A stretch of 64,000 bases of DNA, from assembly GCF_964355755.1 (NCBI RefSeq), contig NC_092674.1, forward strand, positions 28,632,001-28,696,000, in the 5' to 3' direction. This DNA comes from Antedon mediterranea (Eukaryota; Echinodermata; Crinoidea; Comatulida; Antedonidae). The position numbers and the translations under genes were made by a program. Each line of letters starts with the position of its first letter. The stretch's first letter is position 1. Below are positions 1 through 14,000 of the stretch, in pieces. The notes under the pieces are model-generated. The model searched no databases. It worked only from the letters and a program-made list of their open reading frames with translations, and was not told the DNA's origin.

Positions 1-60
1 ATTGTGATAACTTGTGCAACTACCCCAATTTTTTATAATCATAGGAGCTATCATAAGGCT

Positions 61-223
61 TTAAACTACGTTCACACCGAGTCTAGATTCCGGTCCAGTA
101 GCGGGATAAAAAATTGTTTAAAATCATATGTATAGTGTTTAGGATAGAATAGATGATCATAATATTGCATTCTGGATTCTCTGGTCACCGGATCAAATCC
201 AGGCTTGGTCGGAACGTAGCTAA
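61..223. mobile_element. MITE-like inverted-repeat element
   Basis: The left end (AAACTACGTTCACACCGAG) and the reverse complement of the right end (AGCTACGTTCCGACCAAG) match imperfectly over about 35 bp and enclose about 95 bp of AT-rich DNA. There is no coding potential. It lies beyond the last visible JPT exon, probably in an intron of that gene. Confidence 0.6.
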
Positions 224-333
224 TAGTCTTATAAATGTAAAAGTGCCAAACAAAAATAATATTGTACACAATTCTGAATCCAATGTAATTTTTATTTAGT
301 AAGTAAAGTATTTTTAAGTAAGAAATATCATAC

Positions 334-3300
334 TTCTTGGTTTGGCAGACTGGGCTGGTGTACCAATGATACTAGTGGTTTGTTGCTGTTGCTGAGGGCT
401 TGTCTTCTTTGCCGGGGCAGGAGCAGGCGTGTCATCACCACCAAACATGGAGATATTGCTTTTACCACCAGGTGGATTCAAAACTCTAAAATATAAAAAA
501 TGGTGAAGACAATTATTTAAAATGTAATGGTGTACAGTAAATGAGACGTCAAATATTAATATTTTAAAAAACCAACATGTACACACAAGATACAGTCTTT
601 ATAGGTCTTTTGAGCGTGGGGCGGACACCTGGATTTGAACCAAGGACTTAAGCTCTCAAAAGCGTGTTGTGCCCAAATATGGTAGTGATATGCCCAAATA
701 TGGTAGTGATATGACATCATCATGTTCATATATGGGCACAACACATATAAAGTTTGATAGTGTAGACTGAGCTGTAGATTTGTAGGGAGGAATCTTAACT
801 TACTTTTTATATTTTTAGACCTTACCCACCCAGCACTCCTATACCTGCTGCCACAATAGTTTGTATAAAACACTACATGAACCGTAGTTAATTTATAGTA
901 CCATCATTTTATCATTGGCACAAGAATCATTTTGTTCAAGGCAAGGTTATTTAAAAAACGTGACTAATTACTAACATAAACTACAAAAAATTCCATCAAT
1001 GAACCCATTTGGAAAACACAACATCATTTAAATTTTGCAAGCTTTATCGGTGAACACACAAACCTAATTTAATTTCAAATTTGCCAAGTGTCAAACGAGG
1101 TGTGCGTTCTATTGTAATATTAATGCATGCATGGCTTTGAAGGTATGTGTAATGACAGCTTTCTGAATGAAGTCTATTAGAATACATAGGATAATTTAAC
1201 AACCGACACACTTAGAAAATACTGACTGTGACTGGTAATAAAGAGTATAGTCTACATTAAATGACTTTATGCCACACACAAAATGGCTATTGTTACTTAA
1301 GCTCTGTCTACACTATCAAATTAGTTTGACAAAAAAGTGTGATGTGCCCAAAGGTAGTGATGTGCCAAATATGGTAGTGATGTGCCCAAATATGGTAGTG
1401 ATATGACATCATCATGTCCATATATGGGCACATCGCATTTTTTGTCACATAAAGTTTGATAGTGTAGACCGAGCTTTAGAAAAGACTGGGGTATAAATAG
1501 TAGTCTACATTAAATGACTTTATTCACCAAGTTGTGTACTTCCTATGAATTGGTATTTTAAAACAGTTACAAATAAAATCAGCATATGTTTGAAAAGACC
1601 ACATAGGGCTGGTGTAGTACTGTGAACTAATTTCATCCAAATGTTACTCAAAAAAAGCTTGGGTTAATTTTACGATTCGGAAGTTGACCATTCAAATCAA
1701 AGCCGATAACAATTAGCAGACGACACATGTCAAATCCACATGCATGGTATAAATTGATTTTCACACATAGTGTATACCCTAGGCTTACTAATAAGCATTT
1801 GTTTCATGTGGTGGCAGTTACTGTTACTGATTTTTGTTTTGTGTATAGGTCTATGGATACCTCAATATTTTTAGATCTCCCAAATCTCTTAATAATCTCA
1901 CCGAGTTTCAAGATATTTTTATTCACCCTCTCGCCTTCTACTAAGGGGAAATTTCTGCCGATTATTTGCAATATGGAAAAAATATTCCGATAATCTACAA
2001 TGTCAATGTTTAAAATGAATATAAATAATTGACTTTCAATTATATTTACTTAAAAAAACCTAGGAAACTGGAACCTTACATAAAAGAAAACACAATTGCT
2101 GAATCATAAGTACAGTATGTTTTATTGATCATTACCAACTATCAATAATTGCACAGTGGGATAAATTTAATAAAAAACAGGCTGCAACCAATCAATTATG
2201 TTTATTGGTGAAAACAAAGATAGGAATACTGCTTTATCATGATACACAAATGGAAGACAGTGACAAAATTCAATAGAAAATCCCTTTTTGATAAATAAGG
2301 GAATTATTTATTTATGACTGACAGTTTTCCCCTCCCAAAAACACTAGAGGGCGATAAACATTATTGTTTTAGCATAAAAACATTTAATTGCTACAGAATA
2401 TTTAATACAACAATTTATTAATTAGTTTTGCTAATGCTTGTGTTTTAAAATTGTGTAACGGCCAATACTGAGATTGGATACAAGTACACTACTTTCATCC
2501 GCTTTTCGTCAACCAGCTGGAGGTCTGAGGTGCAAGTATTGGCAACAAAATTATGTAGATCTCCAAAGCAAGAAAAATTTAGCCTATTAGTATTATAATA
2601 TATTATTAATTAATATCAGATTGTTATTTTTTACAGTTCTTACTAACCAGTTGTACCAAAAGACAATGGTAATTGCTCAAGAAAAGCTGTTCTTTTTTTT
2701 TTAAATAACGTACGTAGGAATAGGGGGGAATCTATATCGTAATTAACTCTTTTTGCACTCCATCCATTTGTACTTAATACTCATTCTATTGTTGCATGAT
2801 ACTATAGTTGATACCCAACATGCAACAATAGAATGTTTATATTAAAAAATACTTGTTAAATCATAAGAAGGCAACTTTATCGAAAGTGTACAATGATTCT
2901 TTATCTGGAAAGTTCGACGGGGATTCTAAAAAGTTTGATGGGTAATCTAAAAAACATAGGCCTAGGCCCTAGCCTAAATAAAGTTGTCTAAAAATCTACA
3001 ACAAAAATAGCGTTCCTCCCTCTCACTCAGCTCAGTCGGAGTTTTAAACTTTTTAAAAAAGGTTGACCAACATCTCTTTTTTTACATCGTGACCTAATAA
3101 TAGTAATAAGCCTACTACTATTAACTAGGCCTAGAACCTAGCTAGGCCTAACCAAAAGGTAACATCACACAAAGCAACACGGGCATTCTACACCGTGTGG
3201 CCTGGGCCTTGCTAGGCTTTAGATAGCTGGTGGTGTGGCTGGTTGGTAGGCTAATCATGGTGGTTATGACTTTTTATAATATTCTAATCTAGCTCGTTAA

Positions 3301-3382
3301 ATCGAAAGTCAACAAATTATTAACTTTACCTGGATGATGGTTTGGGACCAGCCATTCCTTGAAAAACATCTGTGGTAGTCAT
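334..3382 (-). CDS. JPT1/JPT2: Jupiter microtubule-associated homologue (JPT/HN1 family), 5' part
   Basis: Two coding exons are visible on the minus strand. Exon 1 is 3382-3330 and starts MTTTDVFQGMAGPKPSS. Exon 2 is 485-334 and reads R-VLNPPGGKSNISMFGG, then an acidic/Pro-Ala-Gln stretch and IIGTPAQSAKPR. The splice phases agree (AG+A gives Arg), with donors GTAAAG and GTATGA. The N-terminus and the 'R-V-L-x-P-P-G-G-x-S-N' motif are diagnostic of the JPT1/JPT2 (HN1/HN1L) family, small disordered proteins linked to microtubules. JPT2 is also an NAADP-binding protein in mammals. The rest of the gene, including the second PPGGKS-type motif, lies beyond the left edge. The 2.8-kb intron carries MITE copies and a short hairpin. 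The gene diverges from CRAMP1. It is probably the single invertebrate pro-orthologue of both vertebrate paralogues (inference). Confidence 0.85.
649..772. mobile_element. Palindromic MITE, family 1 (5' end worn)
   Basis: This copy of the commonest short element here retains the right terminus (AGTTTGATAGTGTAGAC) and the internal GATGACATCATC-type palindrome. The left terminus is reduced to AAGCTCTCAAAAGCG. It lies in JPT intron 1. Confidence 0.75.
1299..1477. mobile_element. Palindromic MITE, family 1
   Basis: Complete copy: it begins AAGCTCTGTCTACACTATC and ends with the reverse complement GATAGTGTAGACCGAGCTT. Repeated ATGGTAGTGATGTGCCC motifs face a complementary GGGCACATC half. It lies in JPT intron 1. 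Confidence 0.85.
2782..2835. repeat. Short perfect hairpin
   Basis: A 17-bp perfect inverted repeat (CATTCTATTGTTGCATG at 2782-2798, its complement at 2819-2835) flanks a 20-nt loop in JPT intron 1. It may be a miniature element remnant or an RNA hairpin; nothing else identifies it. Confidence 0.6.
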
Positions 3383-5047
3383 ACTGGAATGTTGCTTTAG
3401 CAAACGAAATTACAAGAGATATTAAGAAGTCACTTCAATTCTACTACCTGACAACCGGGAACAGCCTGAAAAATGAATGGAAAAATAGAGAGAAGAAACA
3501 TTTTGACTCCCAGAATAAAACGAGCAGTGTGATTCGTCAGATTGTAATTATGCTAATTTTTTATGATGACGACACGACGATTTTGCGTTGGTGCCATTTC
3601 TTTCTGTTTGATTCTAAAAAACTAAAAATTATTTTATTTAAATAAATTAGTTACATTTTTAAAGACCAATAAACCACTATTTATTTTTACAACTCATCAC
3701 ACGAGGAGAGCCCATTCGTAATCTCCCAAAAACCACGAGTTTATTGATTGGACTGATGATGACATCATCACACCAACAGAGTACAGTGTAGGTAAATATA
3801 TTTGTGGTATTTTGTTAACCATTATATAATAACAATTTGAACATTTTTCTATTTACAAATACCTAAAAATGTTCCTTTCATATGGATTATTAATTTCTGA
3901 GATCCACTCTTTCTAAATTAAATTTGAGGGAAGACCACACGTGATTTTACACTGACCAATCAACGAAGGAGTTTCCTAATCTATATTCGCGCCACCATTG
4001 AGTGTCATCATGAGATTTGTTTACATACATTCACTAGCGAGGATTCCCCTGCGTAGTAGTATTGTTGTATTCGTTTGTGTTGAAAAGTTTATGATTCGAT
4101 GTTCGTTTAAAATGTAAGAATATTTTTGGGTGAAATTGTTAAAGGTATATACATTACTTATTATTTAGGAATTGTTTAAAACGTGAAAATCCTTCTCACA
4201 TTCAATATAATTGAAATTTAATTAGGGCCTATTTTATAAAACATTCATTGGAAGGCAATCTAATTCTATTCTGTGTATATAACTCATCAAGGCATGCCTT
4301 TTTGAATTGCTTTCGGAATTTTCGTTTATTTTCTCCTTTAAAAAATGACTTTAAAACAATGTTAGGCTTCATATCTTCTACAAATTGTATATAAAATATG
4401 TTTTAAAAACAAAAATGAATATAATATCATCATCAATCAAATTAAAAGAGTGATCAATACTAGGCCCTATACTAACTAAGAGTATAACAAATAAATAATT
4501 TTTTTTTTTACTCAGTCCACACTGATTTCCAGATACACGAAATAGACCTAAGTATTAGTATTTGTGAAGACTTTTTTACTTAGTTCAATAAAATAATTTA
4601 TTATGCAACCTATCATGGCTTAATTTAAATTAGCTTATAATAATGAACATACATTAATATATTAATATTATGCTTTAGTTTTATTATTCTATGATTGTTG
4701 TATGTGATCCGTCCATCATAATTAAATCAAAAAGTATGACATGACTGTGCTGTCCGTTTTTTTATGGTTTCTAAAAAAATAATGTTTATGAAAACAATAC
4801 TTACAAAGGTATTTATTGTTAGTTAATTAACAAATTAAAAAAATATTGTTAAACAAAGTAAGATCATCTCCTCCATACGCCTGGCCTATCTATCTGTCAA
4901 CTTGGCAGCAGCTGATACCAACGGGTATCGATGCTTTTTTGAGAGAGGAGAATCGTAAACCTGTGTAGTACAGTAACATGTATTGGGTACATTTTACACG
5001 ACATTATGTATGTTTTTCACCTTAAATACGCTTAAAACTCGTATCAA
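3383..5047. other. Intergenic gap between divergent JPT and CRAMP1
   Basis: AT-rich DNA between the two start codons. It should hold the 5'UTRs and promoters of both genes, but no TATA box or other element can be assigned with confidence. No ORF resembling a gene was found. Confidence 0.6.
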
Positions 5048-8000
5048 ATGGTTAAAAGAAAGAGAGCAAGTTTGGACGGAGAATGTACAACAAGTATTGA
5101 CGAAAAGAAAGGGTAACACAAGTTGTTTTTATTTTTCGATTATCGCCGCGATGTCCTTGCCTCGATTTTTTCGTACTGTTCTTTATTTTGTTGTTTTTCT
5201 CTCTTGAAAACACTAATCGGTTATATTTAAATGCAGGTTATATTCATTATTGTAATTATATTACATATTAATAGTTAATAATGTAAATGATATCAATTTA
5301 AATGCTGTAAATTGATGTGTTTTTGTGGATGTTGTTTATCGAGAAAACAACGACTACGTACGGCTACGGCGGCCATATTGAATTTTCTTGAGCTAAAAAT
5401 TAAGTTGAAATTTAATTGTGAAAATACGTTTTATTTTTATGATTTATGAATTTAGCATGCCTGCAGGGTCTCCAACTGTCCCCAAAGTTGATGTTAGTCT
5501 GAAGAGGGCCCGTGAAAGCGATCCAGAGGAGGACAAATCCGAAAATGGTTCATGCCAAAAACAAGGCGGAGACGCTGGATCAACGGAAATTAACACCAAC
5601 AAACCTGAAGTTTGCAATGGACACCACATAATTGAACACCGAGCCAATCTCCCATTTTTGCGTTCCAGTGTGAAAAGACCAAAAAGAGACAATACCCCAC
5701 CACCGAAACCCAAAGAAACAGGTATTTTATACATTTTTCAAAATTCGAAATATTAATTCAATTTAGATGTTATCTACATTGTATTTCATTTTCTGGAACT
5801 TTACCAAAAATAAAGACTGTTTTTTTGATTGCCTCAAAACAATTTTCCCATGACATATTTTTATAAATTTGTACATTTATCATGTTATAAATATATTATT
5901 TCTTTGCATTTTCTTTAATTTATTGCCTTTCTTCTCTTTTAATTATTTTGTAGGAAAAGAAAAAGTTGCCAAGGTAGAACCAAAGGCAGAACGAAAACGA
6001 TGGGAAGCCTGGAGTAACCAGGATAAAAATTATTTCTTTAAATTTCTCAATGAGGTAATAAAAAAAAGTTAAATTCTGATCAATTCTGAAGGTTATAAAT
6101 ATAATGAATTTTTAAAACTATATTTCAATGATTTACTCTTTGCATACAGTAATTGTTTTTGTAATTTGTTTGGTTGTTTTTGTTTTCTTAGCATGGGAAA
6201 GATTTTGATGCTATTCAAAAACACATTGAAATTCAGCATAAAAAGAATGTTGACTCCAGCACCCAAGTGAAAAACAAAGATCAAGTAAGGTGGAAAAATA
6301 ATGTGAAATATTTATATAAATATTTATTATTAAATCATGAGTAAGAGTAAGAGGGTTAATTATGGTGTAATGGTTAGGGATATTTGACTAGCTTTTGAAA
6401 GGCATTGGTTCGATACCTGTTTGTGTTATATTGCTTGTATCCTAGGCAAGATACTTTACCCTTGTTGGTGCACTAGTAGCAAAGAGTAGGGGGATCATAT
6501 CCCTGTGTACTGATCTTCTGGGAGAACAGTCTTACAGAAAAGGTCACTGAAGAAATAAATCAAATCAATTTTTGTTTGGTAAACATTGATTCACTGGTTT
6601 GTATAAAATCTGAGACATTTTATTGCATTTTTAGTTTATAACATTATATTGTTTTCATAGGTACGGCATCTGTACTACAGAACTCTTCATAAAATTGCAA
6701 AATTTATTGAGCCAAAACCAGGTATGTTTAATTTTTGATATACAGTTTAAAATATTCTAAAAATATCCCATTGGCTGGCCGTCATATACTCACTGCTAAT
6801 GGTATTGTATTCACAAAAGTAGATACAACAAATTTTAACTAAAATTCCATTCCAGTACCAATGAGACAACATTACCAAATTTTACAATCGCATTGAATAA
6901 AATAAAAAAAAATCTTATTCACTTTACAGAATTATCCAAGACCGCAAGAGAGTTATATGCTTTGATCAACTATGGCGAATTACGGAAAAAGATCAAGACG
7001 GTGATAAATGTCAAAATTGGACAAAAATTGAATGAATTAGTCAATAATGGGTGAGTATATAGGAAGGAAATGCACCCCTCCTATTGGTTGTCACAAACCA
7101 CATGATACAGCCTTGTGGAAGAACACCTTTCTAGTGTAAAAGAGGTTTTTATAAAGATGTTATAATTATTATGTACTGTGGGAAAAGTTCAATTGTGACA
7201 ACAACATGGCTATTTATACGTTTTTTTGTTGTTTTGGTTGAACTTCTCTATAATTGGCTATAAAGCTTGGTTCCCTTTTAGACGCAACTCAAGGTCATAA
7301 CGGAAGCAAGTTGACCAATGAAAATCTTGTGATTGTTCAAATCACTTGCGGTGTGCTTACGTCTGTGCGTTGTAGTGGGAACCAAGATTTAGTTGTCCCA
7401 ACAATCTCATCACAAACTAAATGTATAAGATTAATTCCTAATATGGTAGTAGGTTCATATAATTCAAAGAATTTTGAAATAACCTTATAATTATCAGCTG
7501 TAGGTGCATCTTTAACGCTCTTTATTTTTTATCGTATATTTAGTGTTACTACAGTCCGGTTTAAAGGCAAGAATGTACGAATCAAAACACCTGTATGTAA
7601 AGCCTTGAAGAAACTGCAAGATGCGGAATGTAAGTGATGTTGTTGACAATAAAGATCAAGAAAAAATATAATTTTAACATTCCAAAATTTACTGCACCTG
7701 TATATGCAGATTCTGTATAATGGAGTATGGCTGCAATATTGTATATGTTGTGCTTTTTTGTTCTGTTCTCTGTATACGTTTTGAACGGTTTAATTTACTT
7801 TCCTATGTATTTGTTAACAAAAGTTTTCAGATAGTTTGTATGTTTGTATACAGTATACTATACCAAATAAATAAATGATATATGTATATGGGTAGCCTAT
7901 GACTACAAATTTGCTCAAGTTTGTGAATATGACAATTTTAGGCATGGGCTTAATTATATCACAGTGTTAGCTTATAAACATGGTATTATTGAAATAATTA

Positions 8001-11000
8001 CATAATGAAAAAATACACCAAAATTGTTTTATAGTTTTGTAATATTCCTTATTTTAAGGTCCGAAAGAAGACAAACCTTTTCGTATACCACTTAAAATAC
8101 TTGTGGACTTTCAACCAAGAAATAATGATGCCTTGGCTACTGTTCAGGGATTAGCCCACAACCCCAGGCTAAGGTGAGTATACAATTAAAATATATATTT
8201 TTTACAAAAAGTAATTCATTAAAATTAAATTAGGGTAAATCAAGGTAAAACAATCATTCTCGTATATAATAACAGAAAATACTAGTGGTTTGACTAGTGG
8301 CGTAATAATTGTTTAATAATGTATATTTTGTTGATACAGGATCGCCGTCCCAGTCCAGAAAGATGTGCGGAGTGTCATCGATTACTTAACCTCTAAGTGG
8401 ACACCAACCACCATTAAACTGGTAACATAATTTCTCTCATACAAATATGTCAATATCTTTTGAAACAACATAATACTGTAGAAAAGTTATAAAAATTAAA
8501 AACAGGGTACAGCCCATATCGCCATTTTATCATCACTTTTGAGTGTGTATTGTTGATAAGCTAACATAAAGCTCTCTCTACACTATCAAACTTTATGTGA
8601 CAAAAACATGTGATGTGCCCATATATCGACATGATGATGTCATAAAACTAGCATATTTGGGTATATCACTACCATGTTTGGCCACATCACACTTTTTTTG
8701 TCAAACTAGTTTGATAGTGTAGACAGAGCTTAAGACAACTATGGATCTTTATGAAATCTACATATTTAAAAAATAACTATCAATTTTTAATTATATTTAT
8801 AGTTGCAGACATTGAAGCCCAGTGAAAAGAATCATGAAACAAATATTATTTTACACATACCGGAAAACTCGGGCATCAAACCTTTACAAGATGTTACTGG
8901 TAAATTTATTCATTGGAGCTCAAAGACCCCATTTACAATGGGCCAAGGACTTACTAGTGTTAGCAACAACAAAAATTGTCAATCAAATTCGTCCAGCCCA
9001 CAATCGACGGCAAAATTGAAACTGCAGGCCAGTAAAATGTTGTCTACCGAAGGGACTATTAAGAACGACAATAAAGGGAAAGGAGTCGATTTAACACGGA
9101 AAAAATGCAATACGGGAGAGGTGTCAAATTGTCTTGAATCGACGACATCGGTTTTAACTAATCATTGTGTTGAGGCTTCGAATGAAGCTGAACTGGACAC
9201 AAGTAAAACTGACCAGTTGCTAACAAGTACAGAGACAATGGCCAACACTGAAGCGATTACTGCTTCTGGAAACCATCAAGAAAATATTGGTTCTGTTACG
9301 GCTAAAACGAAACAAAAGCAAACAAAAGACTTCTGTTTGAGAAGCGGACTCACTTTAGAGAATGCACGGGATATTAATTTTACAGATGTATATTTAATGG
9401 TAAATACAGTACAGGGGTTATTTTAGTCATCCATCTAATATAGTATATCATATACTGTCATATTAGGGAGGTTTCACAACCTTACGAATACGATAACGAA
9501 AACGGATACGTCACACATTTGTGAAACTTTTGAGCTGATTCCCATTTCATATTCGTAAAGCGTATTCGTGTTGACGAATATCACCAGTCATATTCGTAAC
9601 TACAAAACAAGTATAGTTTTTGATGTATTTTGCACATTTTGCATTTGAATCAGGAATGATTCATGATTATAATATAATTATACTTTTTATTGAAAGTAAT
9701 TTACTAAAGTAATTTACTAAAATGCCATGTCAATTTTGATAAATAGCAGTTTTTAAAGTCCTCATTCGCTCAAACTTACCGCAGTCATATTTTGGACGGC
9801 GCCCCTTAATATTTTGTTTCAATTTTTACTGACTTACGAAAAACGAATACGTGTGCGTGATGTATCCGTTATCATATTAGTAAATTGCAAAACCTCCCTA
9901 ATATCAAGATTATCACTACAGTCAACTTTTTCAATGCTGGAGTTTCAGAAAACTGAAAACTCTCTCAAAACCAGACTTTTCTTGAGGTCCAAAAGATCAT
10001 TAAAAACAAATTTTGAATACCAGGCTTTTCAGGATTTAACCAGAAATTAGGCCAGACTATGGGTGTGCGGTATTGGGAGAGTTGACTGTATTACTAGCAT
10101 CAGAATCACCACTATCATAATCACTATCATGATCATCATTATCATCAGAATCACACTATCATCATCATCATCGGGATCATTATTATCATGATCATCACTA
10201 TCTTAAAACATATAATAGAAATGATTTCTTTCTCACAATAATATATTTCTTTTCTACCACTGTAGTTAGGGATGCCGTCAAGATTAAAATTTGAGTATGA
10301 ATTTATTTATGAGGAGAAGGCAGAAAAAGAGAGCACCTTGAAAACACTGCAAAAGCTGGTACATTTGGCAAAAAGTCAGGTTGAACAAATAAATGCACCA
10401 AAAAAGGTAAGTTCCTGCTTCTTAAGCTCTGTCCACACTAGTTTAACAAAAAAAATGTGTGATGTGCCCAAATATGGTAGTGCTATGCCCAAATATGACA
10501 TCATCATGTCCATATATGGGCACATCACATAAAGTTTGATAGTGTAGACAGAGCTTTATACATTATTGACTTTGTGAATACATCAACTACATTAAAAGCT
10601 TTCACATTTAAAATATTTTTGTTTACATTTCCTTTCTAAGTGAATGAAATAATGTCTAGAATATCTTTCTATAACTATTATGCAATCAAAGAAAAATACT
10701 GTTTAATAAATTGGGAATTTATGTACATAAATTAGAATATAATTTAAATAATTATCTTTATAGATGGTGTCGGTAGGCACAGCTACGTCACCGATTCGTG
10801 GCGTTCAACAAGCAGGGAACGGCATAAACAGAAACGACATATTTCCCATCCGAAATACAAACGGTAAAAACGATGCAGCGGATTTGGCATTGAACAAAGG
10901 AATAGTTCGCATCGCGGGAGTGGTCAATCCCGGAAACGTGACTGCAAATGGGTCAATAGTTGATAAGGACACAGGGGTGTTTGTTACACCCAAGGTATCA

Positions 11001-14000
11001 TCGGCGCCATCTGTAGTTAAGAAAAAATTTGGAGGAGAATCAATGTCGCAAATTCAGGATAGACTTTTTATGCAACAGCTCAACTTTCTACATGTAAGTA
11101 CTTGTCTTGTAACAATTCATGATAATTGTAAAATTGAAAATTAATTCCTAACCACACGCAGCTGATGAATAGTTCTTACAAAAATTCTAATTATTATTAT
11201 AAAGATAATCAAATTTTTATTTTGTAACGGAAGCTAGTCCACAAACAGTTGTTTCCATGAGACTGAAAGAAATAAAAATAGTGTTCACAATGAACTAACT
11301 ATCAATTCACATAACTAAAGCTCTGTCTACACTATCAAACTTAATGTGACAAAAAAATGTGATGTGCCCAAATATGGACATGATGTCATATCACTACCAT
11401 ATTTTGGCATAGCACTACCATATTTGGGCACATCACACTTTTTTGGTCAAACTAGTTTGATAGTGTAGACAGAGCTTAAGACTGCTGGATTAACACAGTT
11501 TTTTATATTCAGTGGTTTGAGTATCACAATCAATAAATGTACTAAAAATGTATATTGGTTATATTTACAGAGACAACAATCCCTCAATCAAAGAGGAAGA
11601 AAGATTAAAGCTCCTATTGTTGTACAGGTAAGTTATTTTTACTCCAAATTTTGAGACAAAAATGTGCAATAAACTAGTTGTTGTTTAAAAGAAAGTAATG
11701 ATTTTTTTGTAAAAAATAATTATGTATACATAATGTAATTTTGCAATTCCTCAGCGCCACCTATTGCCAAGACCACAATCTTCTGCCCCAATGCGTAACG
11801 TAATGTCGTTAACATCAACTGGGAAGTTTACACCGGTTGATGCCAGTTCTTTAAAAACAGTAGACCCTTCCAGTGCTAAGGTGAAGATCAAACCAGTTGT
11901 CCGTACACCGGTGAACATCGCTCCTAAAAATCCACCACCAACTCCAGGTAACAAAAATTTTGTTTTTTTGTCTTACTTACCCTATTACAGTCAGGGAAAG
12001 AATGGCAAAAGGCTTCTTACTTTCTAGGAATTTTATCAGATATTCTATATTTTTTTGACAACTTTGTAACGTGACGACAGTGCAGATTTTCAACTAATTG
12101 ATTAAACAAAGTGTACGCAATACTAGGGGTGTCCCCTGAGTAGGGGTTGTCTGCATATACTGCTCTTTGTTAGTTCACAGGAGAGTCTTCTGAATAGGGA
12201 TGTCCCAAATGAGTTACAAAATACAACAAATTGGTTAAAGATATTTTGTAACCCCCTACTCGTCTCGAAAGATGTACTAGTTTCTTTAAATTGCACATGA
12301 GCTACATGTGTGTGCACTGGACCTATGGTTTATAGTCCTTATCTGAGAAGACTTCTACCACCAGAACCATAGAGCGAGTGAGCCTTGAACCCTTGCCGAT
12401 GTTATGGCTATGCAATTATGGTTCCACTGTCTTAACCACTCAGCCACAAACAAATTGGTTAAAAATATTTTGTTATACAGTATATACTGTTATTCATTGC
12501 CATAATACTTTAACTTTCTATTCTTAATAGATTTTAGTTAAATTTCTTTTCTCTTCCAGTTGTTATCAGTCCAATCAACAGTCCTGTGTCGTTTGTTACC
12601 AACTCACCACCGGTAATGATGCAACAATCTATGCAATTATCTACTCCAGTCGCCGTTGTACCTATCTCTAATCCGTCGGTAAGATAGAAATCCAATTTGT
12701 TGATTCTCTTTACTATAATTTAAATGTTTGTCTTGAATAAGTGCCCTATCAGGTTAATGTGAACCTTCGCTGTAAAGTATGTGCTGAAGTAATTTGAATT
12801 TTCTGAATTTGAATATTTATTTATACTGGGCAACCTCTTAGTCAAAGACTGGTCTCCCAGAAGGCCCAGTTATGATCAGTTGCTGTGATGTACTAGTAAA
12901 CCAGGTTAACCCCCTACTTGTCTCGGAAGATGTATTAGTTTCTTTAAAGTGCAAATGAGCTACATCTGTGCACTGGACCTACGGTTTATAGTCCTTATCC
13001 AAGAAGACTTTTACCACCAGAACCATGGAGCGAGTGAGCCTTGAACCCTTGCCAATGTTATGGCTACGTAATTATGGTTCCACTGTCTTAACCGCTTAAC
13101 AACTCACTCGCAATTGTAAAAAGTTTTTTTTATTTTCATTTAGGTGTTGCCAATTGTTGCTGCACCAACTCCGACTTGTTCCATTGTTGCCGTTTCTATG
13201 ACAACAAACCAGAATTTCGCTCCACAGCCAACAATGGTAACGTCTGTTCCTACGACACCTCAAACCAAGGTTACCGATAGCAGTATCCTATGCACTCCTA
13301 GCCCGCCAAAAATGGGTACAAGTTTCACAGAAACTAAGGACAGTCGACCGCCATTTAGCATTTCACCACCACCAAACCTATCCTCGATATTGGATATATC
13401 GTTGCCTTCTGCTGATTGTACGGAACCACCGATTGGATCGGAATCTCTCATTGCCATGGCAATGGACACTGCTGGACTCACTGGTAAGATATTGGAAACT
13501 ACTAGTGACTACAATTATTCGAAGATGAAATTTTGAGATACAAAAGTTGAAATAATTAAAACATGCAAATTATTGTTTTCATTGTAGGTATTGCTGAAAC
13601 ATTGGCGTCTAGTAGTTCATCGATAGATGAGAAATCGGAACAGAATCGAGAAACTGGTGCTTCCACGCCACCTCCCAGTACTGTCGGTTCTACAAACTCC
13701 CCATTTAAACTGACCTCTGACCCTAATTGGCTGAATGCAGAAACGGTATGTAATAAAAAAAGTTTTCTTTACAGATGGTAAGCCATATCAGTGTGAACAC
13801 TGCTTTACACTAGGGCCCTCTAATCACAAAATATGTACCACAAGACAAATTTATAATAACTTTATCAAATACTACTCAAAAACATCTCCAAATTTTGAAA
13901 CCAAGGTTTGAATGTACAATGCTTAGGCACTAGGAACTATATATAAATCCAGGATTTATTATTTGACGAAAACCTTTATATGTTTATATTATAGATTAGA

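Noticed and set aside
5418-5456. Start of CRAMP1 at the upstream in-frame ATG (MKIRFIFMIYEF..).
   Set aside because: A consensus acceptor (TTTAG at 5455) and an upstream in-phase first exon (5048-5112) explain the sequence better; those residues would be intron.
7254-7490. 78-codon ORF in a CRAMP1 intron.
   Set aside because: It lies within and around a MITE and has no splice-compatible or conserved sequence.
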